64,000 nt of DNA from the NCBI GenBank assembly GCA_958298945.1, contig OY282606.1, forward strand, positions 95,549,696 to 95,613,695. Reading direction: 5' to 3'. A program made the position numbers and the translations under genes. This DNA is from Atherix ibis (Eukaryota > Arthropoda > Insecta > Diptera > Athericidae). Below the pieces are notes generated by a model that did no database searches, had not been told where the DNA came from, and saw nothing but the letters and a program-made list of their open reading frames with translations. Shown here in pieces: positions 35,604-47,630 of this stretch (the stretch's first letter is position 1; every line of letters begins with the position of its first letter).

Positions 35604-36614
35604 CAAGGTGGACCATTTAGAAGTTCCATTTTAAAAAGTAAATAAAAAAAAACGGGTGTATGTTTTTTTCAAATTTCCGGTTTTATTAAAAAGATTGAAC
35701 CTTGAAATTTAAGAATGAAACACAACATCATTTAAATGGCGTTACAGTACCCCATTCGCTCGACCCAATTTTTCAGCACATTTTCGATTGTCTGGGCCTG
35801 TATCTCTTCAATGGAAACTTTGATTTCGTGTTTCAAGGCCTCAATTGTCTCTGGATGGCATGCGTAACATTTATCCTTAACGGCTCCCCATAGAAAATAA
35901 TCCAACGGGCTCAAATCACAGCTCCGAGGCGGCCAATTCACATCAGAATTTCGGCTGATTATTCGGTTTTCGAAAGCAGTGCCCAAAAGTTGGATTGTTA
36001 CGTTGGCTGTGTGGTCCTGTTGAAACCAAATGTCGTCCATGCCATTCTCTTCAACTTTTGGAACCAAAAATTCGTTGAGCATGCCACTATAGAGCTCACC
36101 ATTGACCGTAACGGCGGCTCCTTCATCGTTTTCGAAGAAAAATGGGCCAATGATGCCCCCAGCCCAAAATCCGCACCAAACCGTGACTCGTTCTGGATGC
36201 ATCGGCTTTTCCATGGTGACGTATAGATTTTCTGAGCCCCAGATGCGACAATTTTGTTGGTTTACATACCCACCAAGATGGAAATGGGCAACCTGTCTTA
36301 GAGCGGGAACGGGTTGCTTTTTGGCAACCAACAAACCAGTTTCGCGAACTCGCTTCACGAATTTGCCCACAAATTTACGGATGGCATTCGATCTTTACTC
36401 ATTTTTTTTTTTAAATTTCTCACAGTTTGGATTGAAGACTCACTACTTTAGAAGTAAGTTCTCAATATTTCCCATTTTTCTTCATGCGTATGGATTACCA
36501 TTTCGTAAAATTCTGACTTTCAACTAACAATCTGTCAATTCGTGTTGACATTTAACACTCTAGTACTTCAAATAAATAGTAGTTCAAAATGGAACCGCTA
36601 GATGGACCACCCTA
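35604..36614 (-). mobile_element. DD41D-type mariner with TIRs, internally deleted
   Basis: The left end reads aaggtggaccatttagaagt then tccatttt. The right end in reverse complement reads agggtggtccatctagcggt then tccatttt, giving inverted repeats of about 28 bp with a handful of mismatches. TA flanks both ends (35602-35603 and 36615-36616). The length is 1011 bp. The gene inside runs on the minus strand and has lost the middle of its N-terminal half. Confidence 0.9.
35732..36520 (-). pseudogene. DD41D-type transposase with internal deletion fusing HTH linker to catalytic domain
   Basis: A 212-codon frame starts at 36370. Its first 25 residues (FVKRVRETGLLVAKKQP) resemble the linker after the DNA-binding helices. 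It then jumps directly to AHFHLGGYVNQQNCRIWGSE, which in relatives follows SDE; the first catalytic Asp is therefore lost at the junction. The rest is well kept: VTVWCGFWAGGIIGPFFF, then D119 in WFQQDHTANV, WPPRSCDLSPLDYFLWGAV with D157, and IENVLKNWVERMGY. Relatives have GATC residues after D119; their loss reduces the spacing from 41 to 37. Upstream, 36390-36520 still shows MVIHTHEEKWEILRTYF and a stop, the decayed N-terminus. Confidence 0.85.
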
Positions 36615-36616
36615 TA

Positions 36617-39600
36617 TAATCAATAATAAAGATGAATTGTAATTAATTTAGGGCTGACTTTTTGTGTTTTTTTTAAATAATAGCCTTGATTTAATTGATG
36701 AGTATTCATAAGTAAATACAATTGATTCTAAGCAATAATATCAAAGCTAATATTTCAAATCTACAATAAATATTTCACTTAAATTTTTTTTTTGATATAT
36801 TGTACAAGCTTTAGTTTATATTTATGCTTTGAAATAACTTTTATCATAATTAATTTTGTTTTATTTTGGTTAACATTTTTATTTATTTTGTGAAGAAAAT
36901 TTTAAATAATATTTCTCTCAAATATTTTATAAAACAATAAATAGCCTTTATAATATTCGAAATGATAAAATTATATTCCAATTTTTTTATTTTGGAAACA
37001 GTCGATCTTTATTATAATAATATTGTCATAAGCATTTAATCTGAATCTATCAAAACTTGATAGATTGCTTCTTTTGCTTTTAAACTAAAACACGCGTGAT
37101 AAATTTCAGATTGTCCTATTCTGTTGAAACTTTCAAATTTACGGGGATTGGAAAATGTTGAATACATTTTCAGAGGACTCAGTTGTTTATGGGATTAAAT
37201 TGTTCTAAAGTATCAAGTTGGCAGTTAGCTAGTAACAAACTGGTTACTTGTTTATTGATATTGTTACATGAATACCTTATGTAGATATATAAATAAAATT
37301 CTAGATATACTAGTATAACACTATGTATATATTACTATTCCCAAAAAATACAATTCGTACTCTTAGTATTAGTTATTGTTGGTATACATAATATCTTTGG
37401 AACGGGATAGTTTTGGAACGGGCTGAGTTATTGTACAATTTTAAAGTACTTCATAATAGTTGACGTAATAATATCAAAACAGATAAGGGTTTAACTGATA
37501 TGGATTCACTGGGCTATCAATGCTTTTAGGTTAGCTCGACCACATTACCACCATTTCAGTTTCATATCACAACAAAAAGTGGTTCCGAGCGAAATTTGAC
37601 TATAACTATGACTATCAGAAATTTATCGATTTCGGTATCCCTTGAGAAAGATTAAAATTGCTAAATGGTATTGCCTAAGAGATGCTTAATAAGCGTTAAT
37701 GTTAAATTAAAACACCACCATTCAAATATTGGCCATTCATACAACAATGCTCATTACAAAACCATATGGATTATCATTAAGTAAATCTTTTCCATAACAT
37801 CTTTTGTTTATTATAAAATTCTTACTAAAAGGGATAAAGTAGTTGTTGTTTTTAGATTTTTATTAGAAAATAGTCATAGTTTGTTATTCCCCAATATTCA
37901 ATTTTTTTTTGTTGTGTACATATTTACTAATAAAACAAAATCAATGATCATACAATTTTTTTTATGCTCATTGATTTTTTTTTTGCTCTTATTTTTAAAG
38001 TGTTCATAAATTTTCAATTTCGAATATTTATTATATTTTCTGAACATTGCAATTAATTGAACATCCCTTAATTATTATTACAATACTAGTTTATGTGTTT
38101 TTTGGGTTTACTCCTATTTAATAAACTTTTTCATAATAAACTATATAGTCTAGTTTTTGGCCAAAATAATTTATTTAATAATTAGAATAAAATTACCTTA
38201 TAATAATTAATTTGTACTATTCATTTGCTCTTATATTTGGTAACGGAATTATCTATAAAATATTAACATAACTAATTAGTTTTTATGAGTCAATGTCAAA
38301 ATATTGAAGTCCGTTATTAGCTTATAATATGGTCTGCTCTTTAAATTATTTATTACAAATAGATGGAGTTGAAAATTTATAGTACTATTCATCATATTAT
38401 TTTTAATTGGATTTAATTCATTATTATGGTTCTCATGACGCATTTGGAATTAGTTAAAATGCTTTAAATCAACTATAATAAATATTTCAGTGATAACGTA
38501 TAAAATATGAGTAAAAGCAACTACAAATATTATATTATATTGTATTTTTACGAAAAAATTATGTTGAAAAATTATATCCCCAAAAGCTTTTTCGTTTGCC
38601 TTATTTTCCTACTTAAGAAACATTTCTTTTTTATTTTTTCCATTGCCAATGATATTAGCCGATTTTTCTATTTATGATTTAATAACTTTTCCATACATTC
38701 TAAATAATCCTACTAATCCAGCTTGAGGAGGTTAAATTTGTCTATTTATATCAAACATTATTCAATTGTAGAAAAGCAGAATATTTTTTTTAGAAGGAGA
38801 AAGAGAAATTTTCAAAATTCACTTCAGGTATATCACCCCTTAGAGAAAACACGAATTATTGCTGTTGTCGAATTTGATTTTGACTGTGTGGTTTGAGAGA
38901 ATAAAAACACCAATTCCTATAAACATTTTTATTATTTGCGTTGAAAAGTGCTCTTATTGTCGTTCAGAGAATAAACAAATTTATAATTTTCCATTTTTCA
39001 AAAAGGCAAAAAATAAATAAATAAACCTTAATCGTAAACGTAAAAATAGAATAAAAAAAAAACGTAACAAGCACAACATTCACAATTTATGCAAATTATA
39101 TGCGTTCGACAAATAAAAAGAGGTCATCCTTTTACCCTTCCGATAAGATACGAAACCATGATAGCAAAAGTCAACTTTGTTTTTCCTTCTCCAGGGAAAT
39201 ATTAAATTGCTGATCTTGCTGATGCAAAAAAAAGTAGAAAAATTATACATATATATAATAATAACAATACTAAATCGACAGCAATTTTTTTAGTTCTGGT
39301 TGGACAAAAGTATACCCTTATGTAACTTAAAAAATATGCTCCAATTTCGTCCCTTCGTTTAGCTTTCAAGTTTTCATTAGTTCTATCTATGACCAGTAAA
39401 ATATGTTAAAATATTTTCTTCATTATACAGACAAGTATGGATATGAAAAATATACAACGACAATGCCACAGGATATGAAAAAAAAATATAAAATATAAAC
39501 AAATAATAAACAAGCAAGGAAATTATCCTGAAACTTAAAAAAAAATTATGGAAAATGAAAATTTCACTTAAAATGAAAATAAATACAAAATAAATAGAGA

Positions 39601-42600
39601 AAAGAATATTTTTTTAGATATCCTGTATCTGAAAAAAAAATTTAATTTCAACAAATGTAAATTAAAAATAAACTGCTCTCCTGAAAAAGCATTTTTCTTA
39701 CATAGAATTTGTCTTTGTATATTTGGTCTTAATAAATATTTTTCATAAAGATGGCCATACTTATGCTAATGTATATGTGCTTATATATATGTATAGATTA
39801 AAAAAATAAATTGGATACTAGAATGGTAAATATTTTCCGGTTTAATAGATACTTAATATGCCATCCTCTTCTATTTAAAGAAAAACTTATTCACAAAAGT
39901 ATTATGTTTAAGACCTGAAATCCTGTTGAACATAATCTTTTTAACGAAGTAATTATGATACAAATATTCAAATTTTCAAAAAGATAGAAAATTCCTTCCA
40001 TTTTTACAAATACAAAAATTTTATCTTATTTAATTTCATTTTATCTCTTGGCTATTTATTCTTAAATATCGAATAATTATTTGTAAATATTTAAGAAAAT
40101 CTGTTATATTTTTATATCATCTTTGAATATACAAACATTTATTTTCTTTAATTGGTTTATTTATCTTTTCTTTGAATTATTAATTGTTACAAGCAAAATG
40201 GACGTAGATTTTTTTCTAAAAAAAAAACCAAATAAATATAAATATGTAGCAAAAATCTTTTCTTGAAAATTCGTGAAGATCTATGTGGAAACTGCATTAT
40301 CGACTGATACGAAAAACTACATTTTTTTTGGGGTAAAAAGATTTTTACACGCCACCATCATATTGTGATTATAAAAATATCGAAAAATTAATTTATCAAT
40401 TTAAATTTAAGCATCAATTTTAAAAAAAATCTTTTCTCAATGCCCTTATAACGAAAACCATAGATAAATATAACTAAAGCGTTTATTTTTCGAGTGTAAG
40501 CTTATTAGAGATTATTAATAGAATTTCTTTATTACCAAAGATTATTTGAATATATTATAACTTAAATATCTATCCTAAAATAAAAGCCAATAGTCAATTT
40601 GTTCATCAATAAAAGCAAATTGAAAGGATCAAATCTTTGAAAATATTGATTTAAAATATTTCAATATTTTCATAATATTACGTATTATTTCAATATTTCC
40701 ATAATATGATATATTGGAATTATTTATTTTTTGAATTGATTTACTGAAACTAAAATTAGAAATCCCTTGTGATTATAAATAGTATAAAATATTCAAAAAT
40801 TTGTATAAATCAATGTGATGAGACCATGTCTAGAAATAAGAAGGACATGACAGCTCATTTATGTAGGTTTGTCTTCTTGTTTTGGTATTTGATATTTAAC
40901 TATCCAACGTATCCTACAGGAAGGCAAGATTTTTATACAATCCGATTTTGTCCCTGTTTTTTTTTTTTGTATAAGTAAATTGTGTTCATTTTTATGTAGG
41001 AATTTAGTACCATAATACTATTGTCAATAGTGAATAACAAATGAATCAAGGTGAACAAAATTCCCAAAGTTTTATTTTATTATAACTTTTTTCTTCTTCT
41101 GTCATTTTGTCTCGGTTTTGATTCAATCAAATTCGTTATCAGTTGACGAGAAAGAGAGTGATCACTTGTAAGTGGAAATTTCGAAAATAAGATTTCGAGT
41201 CGGTATATATGTATCCCCTGGGGCAAATCTTTCTTCCTTTTTATTACTTACGGTACAACGGAACTTTACCAACTTCTAAACATGTGTTTGTATCTTGTTA
41301 TACCAATTTCCGTGATTGTATAGATAACAACAGTCAAATTTTCCTTATCATTTGTTGGTGCAGATTTTTCTGTACAGGTAAATTCTCTATATTATAAGGA
41401 CGCAAAAGCAATATGTTCTTTCATTCTGTATTTCTACGGATTTTCGCATTCTAGATTTTCTTATGAAATCAACTTTATTGACTGAAATAGCTCATCTTCT
41501 CTCCTCTAACCCACTTTTAATTTACCGATTGCATAACAAAAATACTCTATTGTATAGAAATCAAAATGACAGGATGCTAAATGTCGAAAATTATATTATA
41601 CTAAGACTACCTCTACTTAAAGAGATCAAATTGTATTATGTAAATAAAGCATCAATTATTTTCATTTCCGATCAAATGATTTTCTCTGACATTTTTTACC
41701 TATCTTATTATTTGTTCACAAGATATAGTATTTTTTTTAAGTACATGTGCGTATGTGTATGTGTTTATATAAATATATAATATATAATATCTACTCAAAT
41801 AAATATTCTCGTCTGCTGATCGGTAAAAGTCTTCGTTCTCTTAAATAAAATAACATTTATTTATGTTAATATGATACAGAAATTCAATAAATATTTCAAA
41901 GTGTTTAAATTTTGTAAGTATTCTATCGGAAGTATTTATATTAGGTATTCATATTCGTATGTTTGTCTATAGCCAAGGGCGAAATTTGATTGGCACAGTA
42001 ACAAAAACTTTCCGAAATTGTTGTTTATATTGAAGATTTACCAAAAATACTTTTTATATTGTAGCTCATTGCTTCTAAATAAAACTCGTTTGAATTGATA
42101 TTCTTATTACTAATTTATTTAGAAAAATTAAAAAATTAAATTCTGAATTATGATTCAAACATATTTGTTGGGGCAGTCAAATAGGAATTTTTTTTCCTAC
42201 AATACATAATATAAATTACTAAATCGACTATCCTCAAAAATAATTTAATCTTTTTAGTTTATTAGTATAACTAATAATTTTTTTAGTTAGTATAACTAAT
42301 TATTCTGTTTTCTGATTAAGCTAAAATCACATGTCTTCGCCTAGTGTGCAGAAATCTTGAGTTCGGCTCAAACTAATAGATTAGCCAGAGTATCCTTTAT
42401 TATATCTAAAAAGCCTAACTTATTAGTATAAATGTTAATAAAATTCTCAAAAATTCCTTATCGTTATATTTTCTGCTAATTATTTTTAGACCTTTTTTAA
42501 ATTTTCCTAAATTTTTAACAATATATCATAATATTTGACAAACAGAATACAACTATCATATTAGGTAGTAGAGAAGATATTTTTGTTGTAGTCTTAAATG

Positions 42601-44980
42601 AAATTGAGTGAAATAAAATGAAAGAAAAATCTCTTCGAACATACACATATGTCAATTCTGAATTCTACTGTGTAGAAGTGAATATATTTGCTTTGAACCA
42701 AAAAAAAAAATATATAAAACAATTTATCAGCTTTTTTGGCTAGCAAAATCTCCTTTAGATTAAATATATATGCCAAGTAACAGCACACCCATATATTTAG
42801 TAGGCGGCTTTCTCATAAAATTTAATAATCTGGCATAAGTGTAGCTTATCATCATTATGTAAAAAGCATTGTTTTGTGTTAAGCTCACATAACGATATAG
42901 TATTTTTTGGGTAATATATTTCTCCATTTTCTTTTCATATCCTATCATTATTATCTGCTTCTATCATATAAAGTGAGCCTAACATTTTCATTCGAAATAG
43001 TTTAAAAAATTCAAACAATTTACTTTTATACACGACTCCGTTTTACTAACCATGAGCAATTCGTACTTTGCACATTTGGATATATTGTATGTATGTACAT
43101 ACATACTTCTTAATATCATTTTATGCATCAATATAGGATAGGATTTTACAGATTTATTGTCTCATTATTTTGTTATGAATTTTTACAATAAAACGCATAA
43201 CATATAATTTTATACCATGAATATTTTAAAATATTGCATATATGATATATTTACCACTTTAGAAAGAAAATTTTGTACGAGTGTTTAGAATTTTTTGGAA
43301 TTATTTCAATAGCATCCAGTTAAATAGATCTAATGATTATCAATAAATATTGTATATTAAATGTGTACGTGTAAGCATATATTGACTAATAGCAGAAAAT
43401 GAAATTTCTTTAAAATTACAGTAAAAATTTTATAGCCCGCCTTTTCTTTGCCAAAAAAAAACAATTCAACGCAAAATTATTTATATAAAAATTTTTGGCC
43501 AATTAATATTCTTATCTTTTTAAATTAATTGCCCGTTTCAATTTTTAGGAAAAAAAATGTATTTTACTGAAACTATCATCCGAAATACTTACAACAGGAA
43601 ATTCCTAAGATATTCTCAAGAGTACACACACTCGACTAGTGAGAAGTTACTTACATTAATAAATAAATTATGTAACATCATAAGTCTTGTACACGTTAAT
43701 AAATTGTAATACACGATTCCAGTAGACGATAGTCTATGTGATATTAAATAATATATATAATAATAAAACAGGTTCATTGTTCTGGAAGAACTATGAATGA
43801 TGAACTCTTGCAAATTTATAAAATTAGAATTTAATGCATAGTCACAGTAACTAAAAAAAATCTTTATTTTTTGTTTTGTTTCATTTTCTTTCATAGTACA
43901 CGTATATGCGAAAAAGTGTAATATTTTAAAGTGGCCAAAGTTTACTCTTATTTAGCTCCATTGACACGAGCATCAACATAAAACGATATAACCCTATTCG
44001 ATGCCATGAAAAGGTACTTATGTGTACATCTATTATCAAGTATATACAAAACTAAATGTGTTTAAATATAGAAATGAAAGTATGCCTGTATGTTTATAGG
44101 AAGTCATTGGAAAATTCTCCAAAATACTAACTCAGTTCATCTAGAATATCGTTAAAGTAAATGATTATGTTTGCGTTAACGTACAATAATTTTCATTGAA
44201 AATTACTAATATATCGAGAAATACATATACGCAAGGGAAATGTGCCTATTTAAGAAAAAAAAACACTCAACTAAATCCCATCCCATTTGAATCCTTCTGT
44301 ATCCTTTTGATGGCATCGGTCTAATCCTTCTGATCCCGCCTGGGTCTATTCCAATGAATAAGTCATTCGCAGATAATGGTACACTTAACACACTTCCACA
44401 GCTACACGCTTTACCAAACTGAATCTAGGGAATACTGATAAACACGTTATTACTTCGTATTTTATAAATTATTCAGTTAACAATAAATAACAGCGTATGT
44501 GGAAATATTCCTTAACTAACACTTCATCTTTGAAAATCTCTTATCATTTTGATAAATCACACTCGTTAGGAAAACTAATAATTTTTTATAGAGATTTGAA
44601 TACATACCAAAGAGGAGAACTTTTCAAGTGAAAATAATTTAAAGCTAATGTATCAAATAAAATTGTTATATTATATATTTTTAATAGTCAACTTTTAAAC
44701 CATCGCAATCAGTACAGATAAGAATTTTGTGAATTAAATTTAATCTTTGCATAATGTTAAGCAATATCTGCTCCATTAAATGCAAATAGTTTTTCAAAAA
44801 ATTGGTATCCTATTTAGTGTTTGATCAACGATATAATAAATCAATTTGAGAGTATTTTGCTTCTAATAGAAATTGTTAATATTATTATTCAATCTGGTCA
44901 CAGACAAGAAGATACCAAATGTCGGAAACCAGAGAAATCGTGACACACATTTTTTGCGACCAAAATTGAGATTGTGTATT
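36617..44980. other. Long A/T-rich stretch without recognisable genes
   Basis: I see no coding or RNA feature in this 8-kb stretch. It holds (TA)n and poly-A/T runs and a duplicated ttagtataactaat word near 42262-42300. A 20-bp exact palindrome occurs at 43087-43106. Short frames such as 41209-41397, 41463-41780 and 43616-43894 are A/T-driven. A GC-richer patch at 44270-44345 is too short to interpret. Confidence 0.6.
43087..43106. repeat. 20-bp exact palindrome
   Basis: GTATGTATGTACATACATAC equals its own reverse complement. It is a head-to-head junction of (GTAT)n and (ATAC)n, common in fly genomes and prone to slippage. Confidence 0.9.
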
Positions 44981-44984
44981 TTTT

Positions 44985-45310
44985 CTCAAAAAAATTTCAT
45001 TTTACTAGTTGAACCTAGTTTTATATGAAAGGTGAAGGAAGACTCATGCATGTGGACACCGTTTTATGTTCAAAAAAGTTTTTTAGCTAACTTCTTTCTT
45101 ATTGGATAGTGACACAGTAACAGAAAAAAATTTAGTCTCATCAGTCCGGACCTAGTTTCATATATAAATGAGTATAATTTGCGGACACTGGTTTTTGTTA
45201 AAAAAAATTTCGTGTTCGCCAAGTGGGTTTGTTTACAATAGCTCCCCGCCCTAGCTCTCGTTCAAAAAATTTCGGCGTCACAATTTCATTCTAGCGGGAG
45301 ATCTAGTTAT
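44985..45310. repeat. Degenerate tandem repeat, about 135-bp period
   Basis: Segments starting near 44990, 45125 and 45265 share caaaaaaatttc, then an acctagttt(t/c)atat word, then ggacac(c/t)g(g/t)tttt and gttaaaaaa words. The third is partial and reads aaaaaatttcggcgtcac. The patch is more GC-rich than its flanks and may be the remains of a mobile element end. Confidence 0.5.
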
Positions 45311-46474
45311 TTTGTCTATGATCCGGATTTAAATTAACACAATACAACTAAGTCATTAGTTTATCTGAAGCATTTCTACAATTAGGTTTAATTTATACCT
45401 GAAAATATAAAAATATATTGTTGTTGAAATAACTTATATACACTATTAAAGTGTAGTACCAAGTAGTATATGTTATTATCAATAGAAAGTAGAATTATAA
45501 TTACCTTAAATATTGCTTGCCAAAGAAAAACCTAATTAAATAAAAGCTTAATACTTCAATAAAAATAATTCTTATAATGGTTCTACACTCTGTCCAATAT
45601 GGATATATGTACATAAAATTTATTCTTCTAATCAAATTTTTTATCCATCTGAGAATTTGATTTAATTAATAATTCTTAATTGGATCATGTCCTCATTTAC
45701 CAATTGGGAGTTTTTAAATAAAAACACCATTTAATGCCACCAAAAAATAAAAATATTCCAATTTTCCATAATTGCTAAACCTTTTTTTTGTTTTAGTATT
45801 TTTTTTTTCCTAATTAAAAATATTCGCACCTTTGATCAAAATAAGTAGTAAATCTGCACTTGATCAATTAGTAGTAAATCTGCACTTATTTTAATTGGAT
45901 AAGTAGTAGTACACCATCTGAAGAAGTTTCAAGAACTATGCATATTTAAAAATAGGACTTGTATAACCTAACCATAAAATTAGTGCTTTAATCATAAATC
46001 ATAAATCATATCATATATATTTTAGTTTACATAGTGCAAATGTGTATGTTCAGTTTTTAAATTATAAAATATTTGTAAAATTTTCAGAATAATGCAAGTT
46101 AAGCTGGTTTTGATTAAAGAACTGCAATTTAAATATGTTAACATGAAATTTTTTAAGCCTAGTTTAAAAATATTTTTTTTTTAAAGTAAATCTAAATTTA
46201 CAGTGTTTGATTAAACCTTATTGAAAACTCTCAATCTACTATTAAGCTGTCCTGTCATTATGACATGTGCCATATAATTATTTACGTAAAATAGCACGGA
46301 GTGCAAGCTGCATCTTGCAAAATTGGGCACCATACTCATTTTGCTAAATCACTATAACAAGAACTTCGAAAAGCCTGCTAAGATATAGCAACGATCCTTC
46401 AGTGGCTGTGGCATATACAATTTTCGAAATTAAAAATTGTTTTTTTTTCGAAAATGTTATTTTTTTCAAATAAA
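45311..46474. other. A/T-rich non-coding DNA
   Basis: Contains two copies of agtagtaaatctgcactt at about 45845 and 45872. No gene is supported. Confidence 0.5.
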
Positions 46475-46476
46475 TA

Positions 46477-47628
46477 TTGGAATTTAAAAACTGGAAAACC
46501 TCCGTTTTTTTTCAATATTTGAGGCCTTATTGTAGAAAAATGCTCACATATCCATGCTTCAAAGTATTGTCCATCGCTAGCCACAATTTTTTCCCATCTT
46601 TTTGATATACGGATTCCATGTTGAAAAAACTGCTCGTGTTTTTGGTCTCTTCGTAGGATCGGAAGTGCTGCTCAGCCAGTCCACGCGTCATCGATCGGAA
46701 GAGGTAGTAGTCGAAAGGGGCGATGTTTGGAGAATACGGCGGGTGTAGCAGGGCATCCATTTATGTGTTTCTAGGTAGGTTTTAACCACCTCAGCAACAT
46801 GTGGCCGAGCGTTGTTTGGCTACAAAATCATTTTGTCGTGTATTTTCCTTCAATACTCGGCTCAAACGCATCAGTTGTGTTCAGTAACAAGCTGCTGCGA
46901 TGGTTTCATCCCGGTTGCAACAGTTCATAATATACCATATCAAGGTAGTCCCACCAAATACATAGCATGAGCTTCGAGCCATGGATGTTTAGCTTGGCCG
47001 TCGATGTTGATACATGGCCGCGGCGCCCTTACAATTTTCTTTGATTTGAAGGGTTTTCTGCATCGTCACAATACAATGTAGAAAACCCTTCCTTTTTTGC
47101 CGTTGCAGCAGTTGTTTGCAAGTAAAAAAACACCGTTCGACGTCTCTCGGTTTCAACTTGTATGGCACCCAATTTCCTTGCTTTGGATAATTCCCAATGA
47201 ATCTGCAAGTTCTTGTTGCATTTAACATAGATCTTCATCTAGTGATGCCACCACTTCTGCGTCTTCCAACTTTTTCACCAGTCCAGCACGCTTCTTGTCT
47301 TCCACGTTAAAATTACCACTATTGTAGCTTTTGAACCATTTGTGACACGTTTTCTCACCATATGTTTCTATCATCATCAAAAAAAATAAGTTTCTACCAT
47401 TGATTTCATGTCAAAAAGCAAAACTTCCAGCAAATAACGCTTATTTGTCTTAAATTTCCATAATTTCACGCACAAAAAAATATATAACGCCGATAAATAT
47501 AATGATGAGGAGTTGTTGACAAATGCTTCAGCTTACGATTTAACGTTTCCAATCCGATATTTTGGACCAGCATTTACTGCTGGCGCCATCTATTAGAAAA
47601 CGGTGGTTTTCCATTTGTATTCGCATTA
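46477..47628 (-). mobile_element. Degraded mariner element
   Basis: Boundaries are placed at TA dinucleotides (46475-46476 and 47629-47630) that lie at equal distance, 16 nt, from matching inner inverted repeats (ggaaaacctccgtttt at 46493 and its partner ggaaaaccaccgtttt ending at 47612). The outermost 16 nt match poorly, so the ends are approximate. The 1152-bp size and the transposase inside support a mariner. Confidence 0.6.
46530..47374 (-). pseudogene. mariner transposase with many frameshifts
   Basis: From 47374 the minus strand reads METYGEK-like IETYGEKTCHKWFKSYNSGN, DKKRAGLVKKLEDAEVV, SLDEDLC, a stop, and MQQELADSLGI. After a frameshift it continues GNWVPYKLKPRDVER, LLQRQKRKGFLHCIVT and LMLCIWWDYLDMVYYELLQP. 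A stop and then PNNARPHVAEVVKTYLET follow, where relatives have LQHDNARPHVA: the second catalytic Asp is now Asn. The tail reads HPPYSPNIAPFDYYLFRSMT (third Asp kept), AEQHFRSYEETKN and ASDGQYFEAW. At least four frame changes exclude function. Confidence 0.85.
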
Positions 47629-47630
47629 TA

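Noticed and set aside
41463..41780. 105-codon plus frame
   Set aside because: Ends in a (TGTATG)n-type run and otherwise has background composition. No motif.
44206..44391. Minus frame with GIDPGGIRRIRPMPSKGYRR
   Set aside because: Only about 75 bp are GC-balanced, with an internal repetition of aatccttctg. No family recognised.
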